Shown in pieces: positions 10,957 to 22,365 of a stretch of DNA of 64,000 nucleotides; within the stretch, counting starts at the first letter, position 1; every line of letters begins with the position of its first letter. Both the position numbers and the translations under genes were made by a program. The notes below the pieces were generated by a model. It was given only the letters and a program-made list of their open reading frames with translations. It did not search any database and was not told the origin of the DNA. The stretch is from Rhypophila decipiens (taxonomy: Eukaryota; Ascomycota; Sordariomycetes; Sordariales; Naviculisporaceae), in contig MU858221.1 of assembly GCA_033297075.1 (NCBI GenBank), positions 1 to 64,000 of the forward strand, read 5' to 3'.

Positions 10957-13629
10957 TTACCAAGCCCAGCCGGTCCCCACCATGTCCGAGCAACCAGTAC
11001 TAGAACCGCCGTATCCAGAATCTTCGCCTTGAGTAGTGGTCATGGGGTCAGCAATGCCAGAACTTGAAGCGGGCACCGGGTCCGAGAAATCCCACAGCAG
11101 ACCGTCAAAGTCTCCCAGAGACTGCTCGACGTACGGCTCAGCCGGTCGATATGCTGCCAACTCGTCATCCAATTCCATACCTGCAAGCAGCATAGTATTG
11201 TCGATTTGGTGGTCGGGCCAGCCGTCCTCGCTACCGCCCATGTTGCTTGCATCACCAGTGATACTAACATCGATGCCTGCTCCGTCATCAAGTGTTTCAG
11301 CTGGTTCTTGTAGTACACCCATCCCAGAACCAGTCAGCTCTTCGGGGTTGGTCTGAGATACGTCATTTTCTGCCCGAGAGGCCTTGTAAGATTCATACAG
11401 GTTCAACTGGACATCACGCACAATGTCCACCAGCTGCCCACGAAACGACTCCTCCAGCGGAGACAATGACTCGTTGATCCGCACCTCCAACTCCCGGCGG
11501 ACCTGCACCGGTAATTCGCGCCTCAAAAACGATTCGTACCGCTCCAGTTCAGAGGAATCCTGCCCCGCAGTGTCCTCTTCAGCGTCGCCTGGCCGTGAAG
11601 TTGCATCGTCTTGGAGCTCATAATACGGACTGGGTATCGAGGCCGGGTCCTCTGCCAGAAAGAGGACACGATAGACAGCAATCCACTTCTCCTCTTCGCT
11701 GGCTTCTTTGGGCAAGGTTCTCCGTCGGCTCCGCAGCAGCTTTTCTTAGTCCGAGTTGAACCGGCCTTGGAGGAAAGCTGGAATGTTAGGATTTAGCATG
11801 CACTGCTCTGCGGGATCAGGGCGTCGGCTGTGTTGCTCGAGTTCTAAGTTTGAGCTGAATACCTGATGGCATCGGAAGCAATGGAGGGGCATTGAGTGAT
11901 TGCGGTAGAGGTGTTCCCTGGTTTGGTATTGTTGGCCAGTGGAGCCTGGCGTCTACCCTGTCTTAACTTACTTGACGCGGTGGACAGTCCACCACCCGGG
12001 GCCACAACAGGACCGCTCGTCTTGAAATTTCCGGGGGCAGTTTTTGAAGTACGGGCAGGCCAGCCGCCGTTTGATCGGGAGACTCAACCTTTCCGAACCG
12101 CCGTCTTTGGATTTCCGCTTTGACGGGCCGTCCTCCTCTGCGTCTTGACCATTTCCATCTCCAGATATCCTTCTCCTCTTGTTTAAATTGGCTCTCGTGG
12201 AATCGCTCGAGTCCTGACCCAAGCTTTTTGTCGAGGATGGTCTTGCATTGGCGGACGATGAGCCATCCGTATGATTTTGAACTCGACGTATTGGTGTTGA
12301 CGAGAAAACAGAAAAGAAGTAGTCCATCAGCCGAGTGAGGAGGATTTCTCTGAGCTCGGTAGTGGAAGGCACAATTGTGTCATCGTTACTGCTCGTGCTT
12401 GCATCGCTGGCACTTTGCGCCGTGGTTGAGGTCGATGTCGACAACGGCCGGGAGGCTGGTGGGACTTCTATTTCGCTAGCATCCTCGCCAGCGAGGACAT
12501 GCGCAATGGAGGGTATGGGTTGCTTTCCGTGTTCCTTGGTCAAGTCGCTTGCCTTCAAGTTCAGCTCTGCCATTACCTTTAGGCTGAGGTCACTAGATTC
12601 GGTTGGTTTGTCTCTCTGCAACATCCTGTCGTCGTCAGACTCGGAGAGGAGCTCCTTCTTGACCATCACAGCGTCCTTCTCAGCACTTCCATTGTGTGGT
12701 TTCTCCATGAACGGCGCTTCTCCCATCTGCCCATTGTCGACTGGACCAGCTTCAGGCATCAGATCTTGTAGAAAGAGAGGGAACAACTGCTCTATGGCAC
12801 GGAGCTTGTTGGCGTACCCGAGTGCTCTTTCGAAAGGAATCGAGATTCCTTGCAGCTTGGAGATGTTGCTGGAGTGAACAACGTGTTTCTGCCTTTCTAG
12901 ACTTAAAGCAAAGTTGCCTGCGTCCACTGCACCTTGACCTTTTGCAAGTGCATAGAGCAGCTGGGTGCCGTTGATCATGTCATTGTCCAGCCTACGGCAG
13001 ACCGAAAAGTTTCCGTTGACTGTAACATGCGAGACAACTAGAGGATCTGAATCGTTGAGTGATACCATAAGCGCCGCTAATCTCGCTCGTAAAGCTCTGG
13101 CTGTCACGCCGCGCGGATTCGCCTCGGGGGTTCGTTGGGCTTGTGCGAGCATGACATTATACTGTCTCAGCATGTCTTCGGGACTTCGCCATCCTGTCTA
13201 CGCTGCTGTTATGTCAGCAGACTCTTCTCAGAGCAAATATTATTGTGGCATACCAGTCCTACCTTTCGGGACGGTGATCGGCCTGATTGCCCCCGAAAAT
13301 GTCGTTCTGTCGGATTCAATCGATGTCGTCGAGTATCGAGAGTCGCTGAAACCAGAATTGACAGAGCTTCGCGAGCTTCGAGACCAATAAGATGATACCG
13401 AGATTCCCGAGACTCGCTGGCTGGTGTTGACGGAAGCCCGAGATGTGGTGGGGTAGACAGATGATGGGAAGGGTTTTGTTGGTGGGGGTGAATGTGCTCG
13501 ACGTGGACGAAACCTCGAGGAAGCAACATGTGACGATGTGGAACCTTTCGGCGAGTCTGGGCTTGCGGGTTCCGCCGATAGAGCTCCGGGCTCCGACGGC
13601 AGGCCGGACTCGCTGTTGGATCCGCTCAT
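10957..13629 (-). pseudogene. C2H2 zinc-finger regulator with one in-frame stop
   Basis: Three exons join cleanly: 13629-13263, 13193-11972 and 11917-10957 (introns of 69 and 54 bp, both GT-AG, phases 1 and 2), about 849 codons. The N-terminal half carries the motif GWRSPEDMLRQYNVMLAQAQ, then a helical region and a Ser/Asp-rich linker. The zinc-finger part follows: RRLACPYFKNCPRKF, SCCGPGWWTVHRVK, EHLYRNH, then a second finger CFRCHQVFSSNLELEQH. The family-typical downstream block EEEKWIAVYRVLF and IPSPYYE is present, ending in an acidic tail with DSGYGG. A TAA at 11746-11748 (codon about 587) interrupts the frame between the fingers and that block, although the frame is maintained on both sides. 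CAA-to-TAA is the simplest origin. No splice option removes it. If real, the product ends after the fingers and lacks 262 C-terminal residues. Confidence 0.8.
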
Positions 13630-14290
13630 ATCGACTGGCAGCTAGCTAGACTTTCCCGGGCTCCTCAACATGATAGTGAAACAGGCATAACGTATTCCGC
13701 AACTAATTCGAGGCTTCCAGCTCTCCACCGCGAAGAGCGGAAACTAGAGACTGAAAGCCAGAAAGGGATGGGAATGTGAAGATAACCAGTTTCGGTCAGC
13801 TGTGCCGCACCTCTGGTTTTGCAGGAGGAGTCTTCTTCATCCGTTTCCCCCCATCAACAGCCACTTGAAAAAGGAATACGTTTGACGGTCTACTTAAACT
13901 ACCACACAGAGAATGTAGCACAGTTTCTGGCCTCGGCTTGTTCGTCTGCTACGCCTCCAGTGGGGTCTTGAGTTTGATTTTTGGTCGTCATGCATAACCG
14001 GAATGGGCCATTACACCTACCGTGAAACTGTTAAGCAGGACAGGGCATTCAAACAAGCAGGTTTGGTTGAGTGTTGCACACGTTTCTGTGTGGAAGGAGC
14101 ATTCCTAGCTGCTGTGAATCACAACGGGCTGATCTAGTTGCGGGTGGCTGAGGGGCTGAAAACAAAGAGAGCAAAAGGTACTTGCCGTACTGGTGAGGAG
14201 TCCATGTCATATTTGCCTTGCTGCTGCGAGGATCAAGGCTCAAACTCACTTCAACCTCCCTCCCCTAGGCTTTGCCGAATCCGGCTACCA
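13630..14290. other. intergenic between divergent genes
   Basis: Promoter region shared by the zinc-finger gene (minus) and the HET-domain gene (plus). No convincing ORF. Confidence 0.4.
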
Positions 14291-16447
14291 ATGGACATTG
14301 CACGTGCAACAAACAGCTCCGAATGCTGCGCCATTTGCCAAAGCTTCGTATCTGGACTGCACACCCTCGTTGCTGACAAGGAGATCCCTGGAGAGTTTTT
14401 ATGGGCCTTCAATGATCTGCTGCCATCCTTTTCGAATCTCGCCGCAGCTGCAAGAGGTGGATGTGCATGGCGTGAGCTGCTAGATCGAGTCATCAACCCC
14501 CTTCGTGATGGGTCATCCAAAAGCCAATATCGACGAGGAGAGACAGGGATCGCATTCACAGTCTACGCTGAACACTACAAGGGCCAACTTGACCACACTG
14601 GGCCTCTGGGAGGTACCTGGGCCCTGGAAGTCGACTCTAGAGGAGCGAGCCTGCTTGGTTCTTGTCAGACCCGAGCTCTTCAGATCCATGTCCTGAATAG
14701 TGCTGGTACTTCAAGTTCCCTTTCAGCATGATTCGCCCATCAGATGGACAACCGTATAGGACTGACAGCGAAACGTCCCAGAGTTCAACCCTTTCTCTCC
14801 CGCCCATGTGGAGAAACTGCACTGTTCCATAACCAAATGCCTGGAAGAACACCTTGCCTGTCCGGGCTCGGGACAAAGCACGGCTTCCACGAGGCTTCTA
14901 GACGTCAAGACTGGCGACCGGGTCCAACTGGAGCATATTCGAGGAAAGAAGGTCAAATACGCGGCCCTGAGTTACTGTTGGGGTAACGGTCCCGCCGCGT
15001 CTGATGCCGCCAAAGATTATCGCACTCTGAAGCAAAATGTTGATGCCAGAGAGAAGGTTGGATTTGAACTCGAGGAGCTCACCAACACATTGCGGGATGT
15101 CGTGCTAATCACACGGCGCTTGGGGATTCCCTATTTATGGATAGATGCGCTCTGCATCATCCAGGACAACACAGCCGATTGGGAAGCCGAGTCCGATCAA
15201 ATGATGCACTACTATGGAGACGCCTATCTCACCCTTGTCCCCGTGGAGCCTGACGATGTGAATAGAGGGATTCGACATGACCCAGCAGACAGACCTTTCC
15301 TTCGGACCTTCCCTGGCCCCTGGAGTCACGGCGGCAGCGGCTCCAATGAGCCCAGCCTTATTCTGGCGGATGCTGGTTCTAGGTACTACGATCGTACCCT
15401 CTTCGACTCAACATGGAGCCGACGCGGTTGGACATACCAGGAGATTCTAATCTCAGCGCGGATTCTATTCATTTTCAGTTATAATCTGACCTTGGTTTGT
15501 CGGACGGTGTTGTGGGATAACCTCAAGGGGCTTCAGAAACTCCCCGTCTTACCCACGAGGTTCCTACCAGTACGAGTTGAATCAATCAAAGACGAAGAAG
15601 AGGCTTTGTGGTATTCTTCCCAGAACCTTCACAGGCTATGGGGCGAATTCGTATACGACTTCACTCGAAGAAGACTGACCAAAGCTAGGGACCGGTGGGT
15701 TGCTTTCTCTGGAATCGCCCAACGGTTTTCAAGTTTATTTGGACAACAGATTGTTTCAGGGCTTTTGGGTACGAATCTTGTCGAGGAACTGGTATCCTGG
15801 CTTCGGCCAAACCCCTTACCCGTTCCACCGCCCAAGATGAACAACAACGATGAGCCAACATTTCCTTCGTGGACGTGGCAAAGTGCGGACTGGCACGATA
15901 AAGAACGCGGCATCACGGTTCACATTACCAGAGTCGGGAGCCTGCATGGACAACCACGAGCCGAAATTCGCTCCATCGTGAATCAACATGACGTCAAATC
16001 CATGAAGCTCGAGATCTACTGTTCTGTTATTGACCACGAGAGCATCTTAGGTCTCTTGCGTCCACATGTCGTGCGAAAGCAGCCCCTACCTGGACGGGGA
16101 ACGGAAAGGACCTTTTTGACCACTGTCGATGCCCCTCAAACCCGCACCCTGCAGAGCAAGGGGATTCTTGCAAGCTTGACTCGTACGGCGTCATCTCTTC
16201 ACTTGGGACTGCTCAGGTGTCAGCTTCGTTCGTTGACATAGGGAGATGCACCTTCTTTCGAAAAGCTTCTCTGGATTGGTTCTTTCTTCTTGTCCAGCCC
16301 ACTGACGAGGGGAAGAGCGAGACGCGTGAAGAGTCCCTCCGTCTTGGCATCATGGCGATCGAAGACGATGAAATGGAAAAAGAACATAAGGCCATCAAAC
16401 ATGACCTGATGAGCGGGGTTGACAGAAGGACAATCTTTCTAGTCTGA
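14291..16447 (+). CDS. HET-domain (heterokaryon incompatibility-type) protein, exon structure unresolved
   Basis: Coding blocks lie in successive frames. The first runs from ATG 14291 (MDIARATNSSECCAICQSF) to about 14700. The second, from about 14765 to at least 16050, holds the HET domain: YAALSYCWGNG, IPYLWIDALCIIQD, and the later RRGWTYQEILISARILFI. A third block in another frame at about 16155-16447 reads DSYGVISSLGTAQVSASFVD and onwards to RRTIFLV, which looks like a normal HET-protein C-terminus. Possible introns are 14706-14781 and 16051-16154; neither is certain, and a frameshift mutation is an alternative. HET proteins act in allorecognition and cell death. About 650-720 residues are expected. 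Confidence 0.65.
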
Positions 16448-17840
16448 AACCACCTTCAACGCTATAAACGAGTCGCGGATGATAATGACGAAGAAAAGAA
16501 AATATTCTGTGTTAATTATCAGGCTTACTCGCCATACAATGATTCCATTGTCATCTTGAATCCATCCTTTGATATTTCCATTGACATATGGTCGCGTTTC
16601 GCTCTTCATTCAGCTCACCCTAGGTACTGCTTTGGTTGTAATGGTCGCGAATGGTTACAGCAACCTCGTAGAGAGGATCAGATCCCTTGTTGAGAGGCCA
16701 GAATGCTCGCACACTGATGCAACAATAGCTTCGCCCAATCTTACGGTGCAATCGCGGATGGGTGTAACCATGGGACTGGATCCATTTACCTTGTTGAATC
16801 CTTCCCGAGAAGACACACAGTCCGAGTCCGGTGTTGGATTTTCCGCACGGTCCGGTATGCCGTGCATGACTTTGCGCCGACCGCATCATTATCTTCTAGC
16901 TAATTCTGCCTCAATATTTCCAAGGCTTCAAGGCATAAGCTTTCAAATCCGCCTCTCGTGGGGTTCTCAATGTGATTCCATGTGGCAGATGCCAAGCCTC
17001 GTAGATCCAGATCCGGGGAAATACAGAGAGCATGTTTCGTTTCAACGGGGAAAGTGTCAGTTCGGGGTTCGCTTAGACCAAGCACGAGGCACAGCATCCA
17101 GAAAGAGTTGAGTGCAATTTTAGCATCCACAGAGACATAACAATTGTAACAATGGCCCTGTCAAAGTAACATGTCATGATAGGTGATTATGTCAGTCGCC
17201 TTGGATCGAAGCATCTGCCACATCGAATCCTTCCTTCCGTGAGCCAAATTATACCTACTACATATTCCATCCCATTTGAAGACTGGGGACCTCTTTCAGC
17301 TGGTCGGCCAAGCTCTCTCCTGTCTTGGCCTTAACACTGGATCACCTAAGAACATGACGTTGGTGCCTTTCTTCTTGGGTCAGTTCCACAGCTTACACGT
17401 TAAAAGTACTAGTTTTCATCATATTGACGAGACAAAAGGACCTATTAGTAGTGACATGTGGGAGCCAGGAGCTGAACTGGCTTCATGAGCACACCCTTCG
17501 AGACGAGCTGAGCTCTTGGCCACTCGTTGTCGACTAAACTTCCCAGGCTCCTAGTGGCTCGTATACCATGCTCACACTAACTCTGGGTTAGCCATTGGAC
17601 TTGATATTCCACCAACACTGTCCCGAATTCCCGGGCTACACAACCCAGGAAGGATTTTTGAATCAACACCAGAAACCTTGTACTGAAACTGATTCCTTTC
17701 TTGATCTTGATCTGTTTCATTGGACATGATTCCAAGAAACCAATGACACCATAGAACTGCCTGACTAACTTCTTCATTGCATATGGACAAAAGATTCCCT
17801 CATATATCTAAGAAGGAGCTACCAGCCAAACCCTAAACTC
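16448..17840. other. intergenic, no gene seen
   Basis: Only short frames with no domain-like character on either strand. This is the 3' flank of the HET gene. Confidence 0.35.
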
Positions 17841-17844
17841 CGAA

Positions 17845-18170
17845 TCAAACACGATACGATATCAAGTCCCCCGACGGCCAAGTTATTGGGGAACAAGGGG
17901 TATGCAGCCCCGGTGCAACGTTGGCAATGGTCAACCATTCCACCGCAGTGGTATGCTTCCGGCCCCAAAGGGCCATCATATCACGATCTCGGGGCGAGAT
18001 ATTCTTGAACGGCCAATCACACACGGCCATAAGCATCCTTTCCATGTTGCTTGCCAGGTATTCACGTGCCCGAGCAAACAAGTAAAAGCATGCCTGGCTC
18101 GACCCTTGTCGAACCATCATGGCCCAACCAACACCCAACTTCTTGACGTCCGAGGGGATCTGAATCCTGA
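17845..18170 (-). CDS. gene-like ORF fragment, unrecognised
   Basis: A minus-strand frame of about 108 codons reads with coding-like composition (KEIRIQIPSDVKKLGVGWAM, later AREYLASNMERMLMAVCDW and ALWGRKHTTAVEWLTIANV) and ends in TGA at 17845. An in-frame TAA lies just upstream near 18173, so a start would need an upstream exon, or the fragment is a relic. I do not recognise the family. It could be chance. Confidence 0.25.
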
Positions 18171-18682
18171 TCTCCTTTTACAAATGCTGTTCTAAGCAGG
18201 CAGCTCGAGGTCCAAGACCGCCAATTAGATTAGTAGCCTGCTCGGGCTACTCGCTTAACGGGAACATTCCGGGTCCAACCTCGATGGTGCTGCCCCGGCC
18301 CGAGAGACGAAGCAACCCTAAAGGCATCCATTACTACCACACCAAGGATGAATATGGAAATCCTGACAATCAATGATTCCAGCCTGTCACTAATGTGCAG
18401 GTACCATTGTCTGGACAGAAAGAAGATGTCCAAATCCTAGTTTGATCCAACAGGGCGGACTCGGGCGAGAACTAGCCATGTTTCTGGACCCAAACGGGGG
18501 TGGAGGTCTTGTATAAAGAGAATTCAACCCTTCCGTTCGTCGATCACTGCCTTTTCAGCACCATCATCACCGTCATGTTCACCACAGTCACTCCTTTCGA
18601 ACAAACTCTTGATATCAACGCCACTCCTTTCGTTGAATCACACCACACTCCTTGAAACCAACGAACCAGCCAACCACACAAC
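18171..18682. promoter_or_regulatory. GH128 gene promoter with TATA box
   Basis: TATAAAG at 18512-18518 lies about 165 bp upstream of the GH128 ATG and is followed by a pyrimidine/CA-rich leader (CACCATCATCACC, CACTCC) typical of highly expressed fungal secreted-enzyme genes. The rest of the stretch has no gene. Confidence 0.45.
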
Positions 18683-19594
18683 ATGAAGGCTGCTATCCAG
18701 ACCATCGCAGCATTTGCTGCCCTTGCTGCTGCCGTCCCGGCCACTATCCCGGCCCCTGCCGTGTCCGAGGACATCAAGAACGCTGTCATCCTTGCCCGGG
18801 GCACCGACGCCCCCTACGGCATCAAGAAAGGTGTCGCGTTCAATGACCCTAACGCAGCTCAAATCCTGTCCCGTCCCGGCTCTGCCACCTGGTCCTACAA
18901 CTGGGGCGGCGTGACCAACACCCCAGCGTTCCAGCAGATCCCCATGTGCCACGGCCCGACCTGGGACTGCGACGCGGACCGCATCCTCCGCCGCCTCGCT
19001 GAGAGCCGAGACACGCCCTACGTCCTGGGCTACAACGAACCCGACTTCCCACGCAAATACGGTGGAGTCGAGGCATCTCCCCGGCAGGCCTACGACGCCT
19101 GGGGCAACGACATGTTCAAGTTCAACGACCGCGGCGCCAAGCTCGTCTGCCCGGCCATCAGCTCCAACAACGTAACCACTGGGCTCATGGGCTACGAGTC
19201 CGGTGTCCAATGGCTCAAGGCCTTTGCCTCGATCGGCAACAATCCAGACCAGTTCCGTTGCAGTGCCCAGGCGATCCACTGGTACGGATGGGAAGGCCAG
19301 AGCATCGAAGACCAGGCCAAAGAGTTCATCAAGTACGTCGACAACGCCCACCGCGAGATCAACGCCATCTTCCGCAAGGAGATGCCCCTCTGGATCACCG
19401 AGTTCGCGCCCGAGCCCAGGAACCACTCGGACAAGGCCAACCGCATGGCCCAGTTCCTCAACATTGTCATCCCCTGGCTCGACCGCCAGGACTACGTCCA
19501 CCGCTACGCCCCCTTCTGGGCCGAGGACATGGTTGACCTCGGCAGCGGCCAGCCCAACGCCGCTGGCTGGGCCTTTGTCAACGCTCGTGGTTAG
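18683..19594 (+). CDS. GH128-type beta-1,3-glucan hydrolase (glycosyl hydrolase catalytic core)
   Basis: Single-exon secreted protein of 303 residues with a signal peptide (MKAAIQTIAAFAALAAAVPA) and a likely propeptide to about residue 40. The fold hallmarks of GH128, an (alpha/beta)8 endo-beta-1,3-glucanase family related to the Asl1 cell-wall proteins, are visible: WSYNWGG on an early strand, LGYNEPDFP with the acid/base Glu at about 119, HWYGW, and LWITEFA with the nucleophile Glu at about 240, then YAPFWAEDM. Both catalytic acids are retained, so activity is expected. The likely role is wall glucan remodelling or degradation of external beta-glucan. The start is fixed by the signal peptide and the upstream TATA box. 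Confidence 0.9.
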   Translation: MKAAIQTIAAFAALAAAVPATIPAPAVSEDIKNAVILARGTDAPYGIKKGVAFNDPNAAQILSRPGSATWSYNWGGVTNTPAFQQIPMCHGPTWDCDADRILRRLAESRDTPYVLGYNEPDFPRKYGGVEASPRQAYDAWGNDMFKFNDRGAKLVCPAISSNNVTTGLMGYESGVQWLKAFASIGNNPDQFRCSAQAIHWYGWEGQSIEDQAKEFIKYVDNAHREINAIFRKEMPLWITEFAPEPRNHSDKANRMAQFLNIVIPWLDRQDYVHRYAPFWAEDMVDLGSGQPNAAGWAFVNARG

Positions 19595-19835
19595 AAACAC
19601 CTTGCGGCGGACAGCTGATGTATTAGTCCTATCCAGGTTTGGCATTGCACCTGTCCTATTTTCTTTTACGACACGAATGAGACGGTCTCGGAGTCTCGGA
19701 TCAATCCTTTTGTTTCTGCTTTCAATTCGTGTTTCCCTTGTACATGTCTTACCTTTTCTTTCGTTGGATAACTGAAAACTTTTTCGGCCTTTCTTTATTT
19801 CTTTTCTGTCCCCATTTACTGTAAATATAGCAATC

Positions 19836-20963
19836 TCAATTCAATATTGTTGATACATAGACCATCTTCCACGGCCCTGGTGACTTGCTACGAACTTTCA
19901 TTCTACATAGACCGGTGCCACAGCAGAGACAGCTAGAAAGTAAACACCGGCACGTACTGAAACACAAAATACACCCAAAAATTCCCACGGCGTCCTTCCG
20001 ATCCGACCTCATACCTGCCGGCTCGCCCATATTATTCCCCGTCACAACGCCCACGGCGTAATCCATCGCCAGTATGAAGCCGAGGCAGCAAACCAGCCCA
20101 GACAGGACAAAGGCATATGCGCCGTACGTTTGAAGCCTCTGCAAGCGGTTGGTCCAGCAGAACAACGTCAGCGGCGCGATGATGCCGCCACCTATGGCGC
20201 ATATTGAGAGGACCAGCCCAGTGGGGGTGGTCATTTTGGTACGTGTGTCGAAATGAGTCACTCCGTTGAGTCTGGGGTTTCGGCCGATATCTGTTTTCCC
20301 AACGACATGGAGTGTCAATTAGCAGCGAATCCAGAGCTGGAGCATGTTGTGCACGTTTGTGCGCCAGTAGAGCTGCGTGGAACGAGAGGTTCACATACCG
20401 TCAAGCGTGCCCAGTATCTGCGAGTTGATCAGACTGGCGACCATCAAGACAAAGAACCAAGGCGTGTATTCCCATCTCATCGCGGCAGTCTTCTCCTGCT
20501 CCAACGTGTAGCCGGAGCAGTAACTCTCGGATTGCTTTCCCTTCTTCTCCCACCCCCTCTCCCGGATAAAGCGATGCGCAACGACCGCCTCCTCAACCAG
20601 GTTGTAAACCAAATGCAGCGCAGCCGGCGAGGTCATGCCCGGCGACCTGTCCTTCGGAGAGGACATATTCACGGCCAGCAGACAGATGCTGACGATGGTA
20701 GTCACCCCCACGTTGGCCATATCATACCAGCTGAACTCGGGCTTGAGTCTCCTCCACGGCAGGAGCGGGGATCGTCCACAGAGATGGCAGGCCAGGTTCC
20801 AGAGCATGACGCAGTGCGTGATCATGCCCAGCGTCCTGTAGGGCAGGTTGTACGCGTCCCATGCGCGCTCGCTTCGCGCGGAGATGGGGAGGGCATAGTC
20901 GGAGAGGAGGAGGAGGACGGGAAAGGGGAGTATCATTTTGGAGTTGGCGGTAAGAAACGACAT
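19836..20963 (-). CDS. multi-pass membrane protein, uncharacterised
   Basis: Two exons (20963-20399 and 20290-19836) joined by a 108-bp GT-AG intron give about 339 residues with at least six hydrophobic segments (for example MILPFPVLLLLSDYALPI, MITHCVMLWNLACHL, ANVGVTTIVSICLLAVNM, YTPWFFVLMVASLI, GLVLSICAIGGGIIAPLTLF, FVLSGLVCCLGFILAMDY). There is no signal peptide and no recognised catalytic motif; it could be a transporter-like protein or an integral-membrane enzyme. The last about 60 codons are uncertain: another frame (WVYFVFQYVPVFTF) also looks membrane-like, so a third exon or a frame change near 19990-20030 is possible. Confidence 0.65.
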
Positions 20964-22365
20964 GGTGGGTTACATGTATCCCAAAGTTCAACACTAATGA
21001 AACGGAGGAGAAAGTGCCATGGGGAAGAAAGAAACATCTAAAAAAAAACCGGCTCAAACCAAAGGAGCATCGCCCCAGGTCTTGATGAGGCACTTGCATC
21101 CTCTTGATCTTCTCGCTTGCCAATACTGCTTTAACAAGACTGAGAGGCTAACTGATAGATGCGTGCAATCCGTGCATTTAGAGTAAAATGGTGTTATTTG
21201 CTTGGTCTCATAGTGATTCTCGTCACTCAATACCAAGATCCATTTTATCTGCACTCACAGATGGGTTGCTCGGAAAGGGTTGGCAACGCGGTTGGTGCTG
21301 CACGATCCCCAGAACGTCAATCTTGAGGCTGAAGTGGAGGACAAGTGCCGAGTACCCCGGATCGATGTCTTCGCCCGAACTCTGCTTTACGCATGTTTCC
21401 TAGACGTCATTTGTCTTGGCAAGCTCGCCACGCAAAAAGTGACATTGTCACTGTCCTGTGCAGAGTGCAGACAAGGGCACTGTGCTGGGATGATGACGGC
21501 AAGTCCACAGGTCAAGCTGGGCAACATGACCAACCACACAACGTCGAGCTTTCATATACCAAGACCCGATTCATAATAATCCAGCTACTGTACTATAGAA
21601 GATCGGACATGAGTTAAATCCAGTTGCAGAACAGGTTGACTTCAAACCCTGAACTAAAAAGATTTGGATGGGTAACCCTAACCCTACAAGGCTTGGCACG
21701 ACACTCCTGATTGGATAACAGTCTATTTGCGCTCGACATCATGTCGCCCACGAGGCAATACCGAGGGACTGCTCGTCCAACCGGGCGTCTGTTGTCAGAT
21801 TATTAGATGTGGCTGGGAAGCAGGCAGGGTTCTGTATGCAGGGATTAGGCTTGGGTGTGGCCATATTACAAGCTGAACAAAGGCCCCTGAAGAGCTGGAA
21901 GTTCAGCTGGTATGGGACACCATTTGACACATACCTTTCCATCACAAATATAACAGAAGCTCTGCCAGAGAGCAGAGAGAAACATAAAAAAAATATTAAA
22001 TGAGCATCAATTCAACAACTAAGTGCGATATTCTGACATCTGCCGCGGTGTATGGGGCCTGCAGACGTAATTAATCAGACTTTACCCAGTCGGTATGTTC
22101 CGAATAAGGGACCCTTCTGAGCAGACAGGGAGCTTTTATGGGCAAAAAAATGGCCACCGATTTCACCCCGCCGATGGACTCAAGATCAGCAATGAGGGGA
22201 TGAACAATTTTATTTCTGTGTCTATGTCTATGGTATGATGATATCAACTTATGTATGCTCTTTCTCTAATATTAACCGTCTAACCGTCCCACAGGTCAAG
22301 ACGACCCGAGAAGTGAAGACGGCACCAAAAGGTAGTCCAGGAAAACCCGACTTCCCCATTAACGA
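20964..22365. other. intergenic, 1.4 kb, no gene seen
   Basis: Short frames only. It contains a two-repeat telomere-like motif (listed separately) and AT-rich sequence around 21960-22260. Confidence 0.4.
21673..21685 (-). repeat. short interstitial telomere-type motif
   Basis: TAACCCTAACCCT, two units of the TTAGGG telomere repeat on the minus strand. It is too short to mark a telomere relic; such motifs can be sites for TTAGGG-binding factors. Confidence 0.4.

Noticed and set aside
11754..11890. Intron-like GTATTC...ATTCCAG within the second zinc finger
   Set aside because: Removing it would delete the finger's His residues and would not remove the TAA at 11746.
16569..17111. 180-codon plus-strand frame after the HET gene
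   Set aside because: Starts far from a promoter-like context, and the translation has no recognisable pattern.
18638..19645. 335-codon minus-strand frame
   Set aside because: Antisense to the GH128 gene, produced by its GC-rich third codon positions.
20253..21041. Long plus-strand frame of 262 codons
   Set aside because: It is antisense to the membrane-protein exons and lacks any domain-like pattern.
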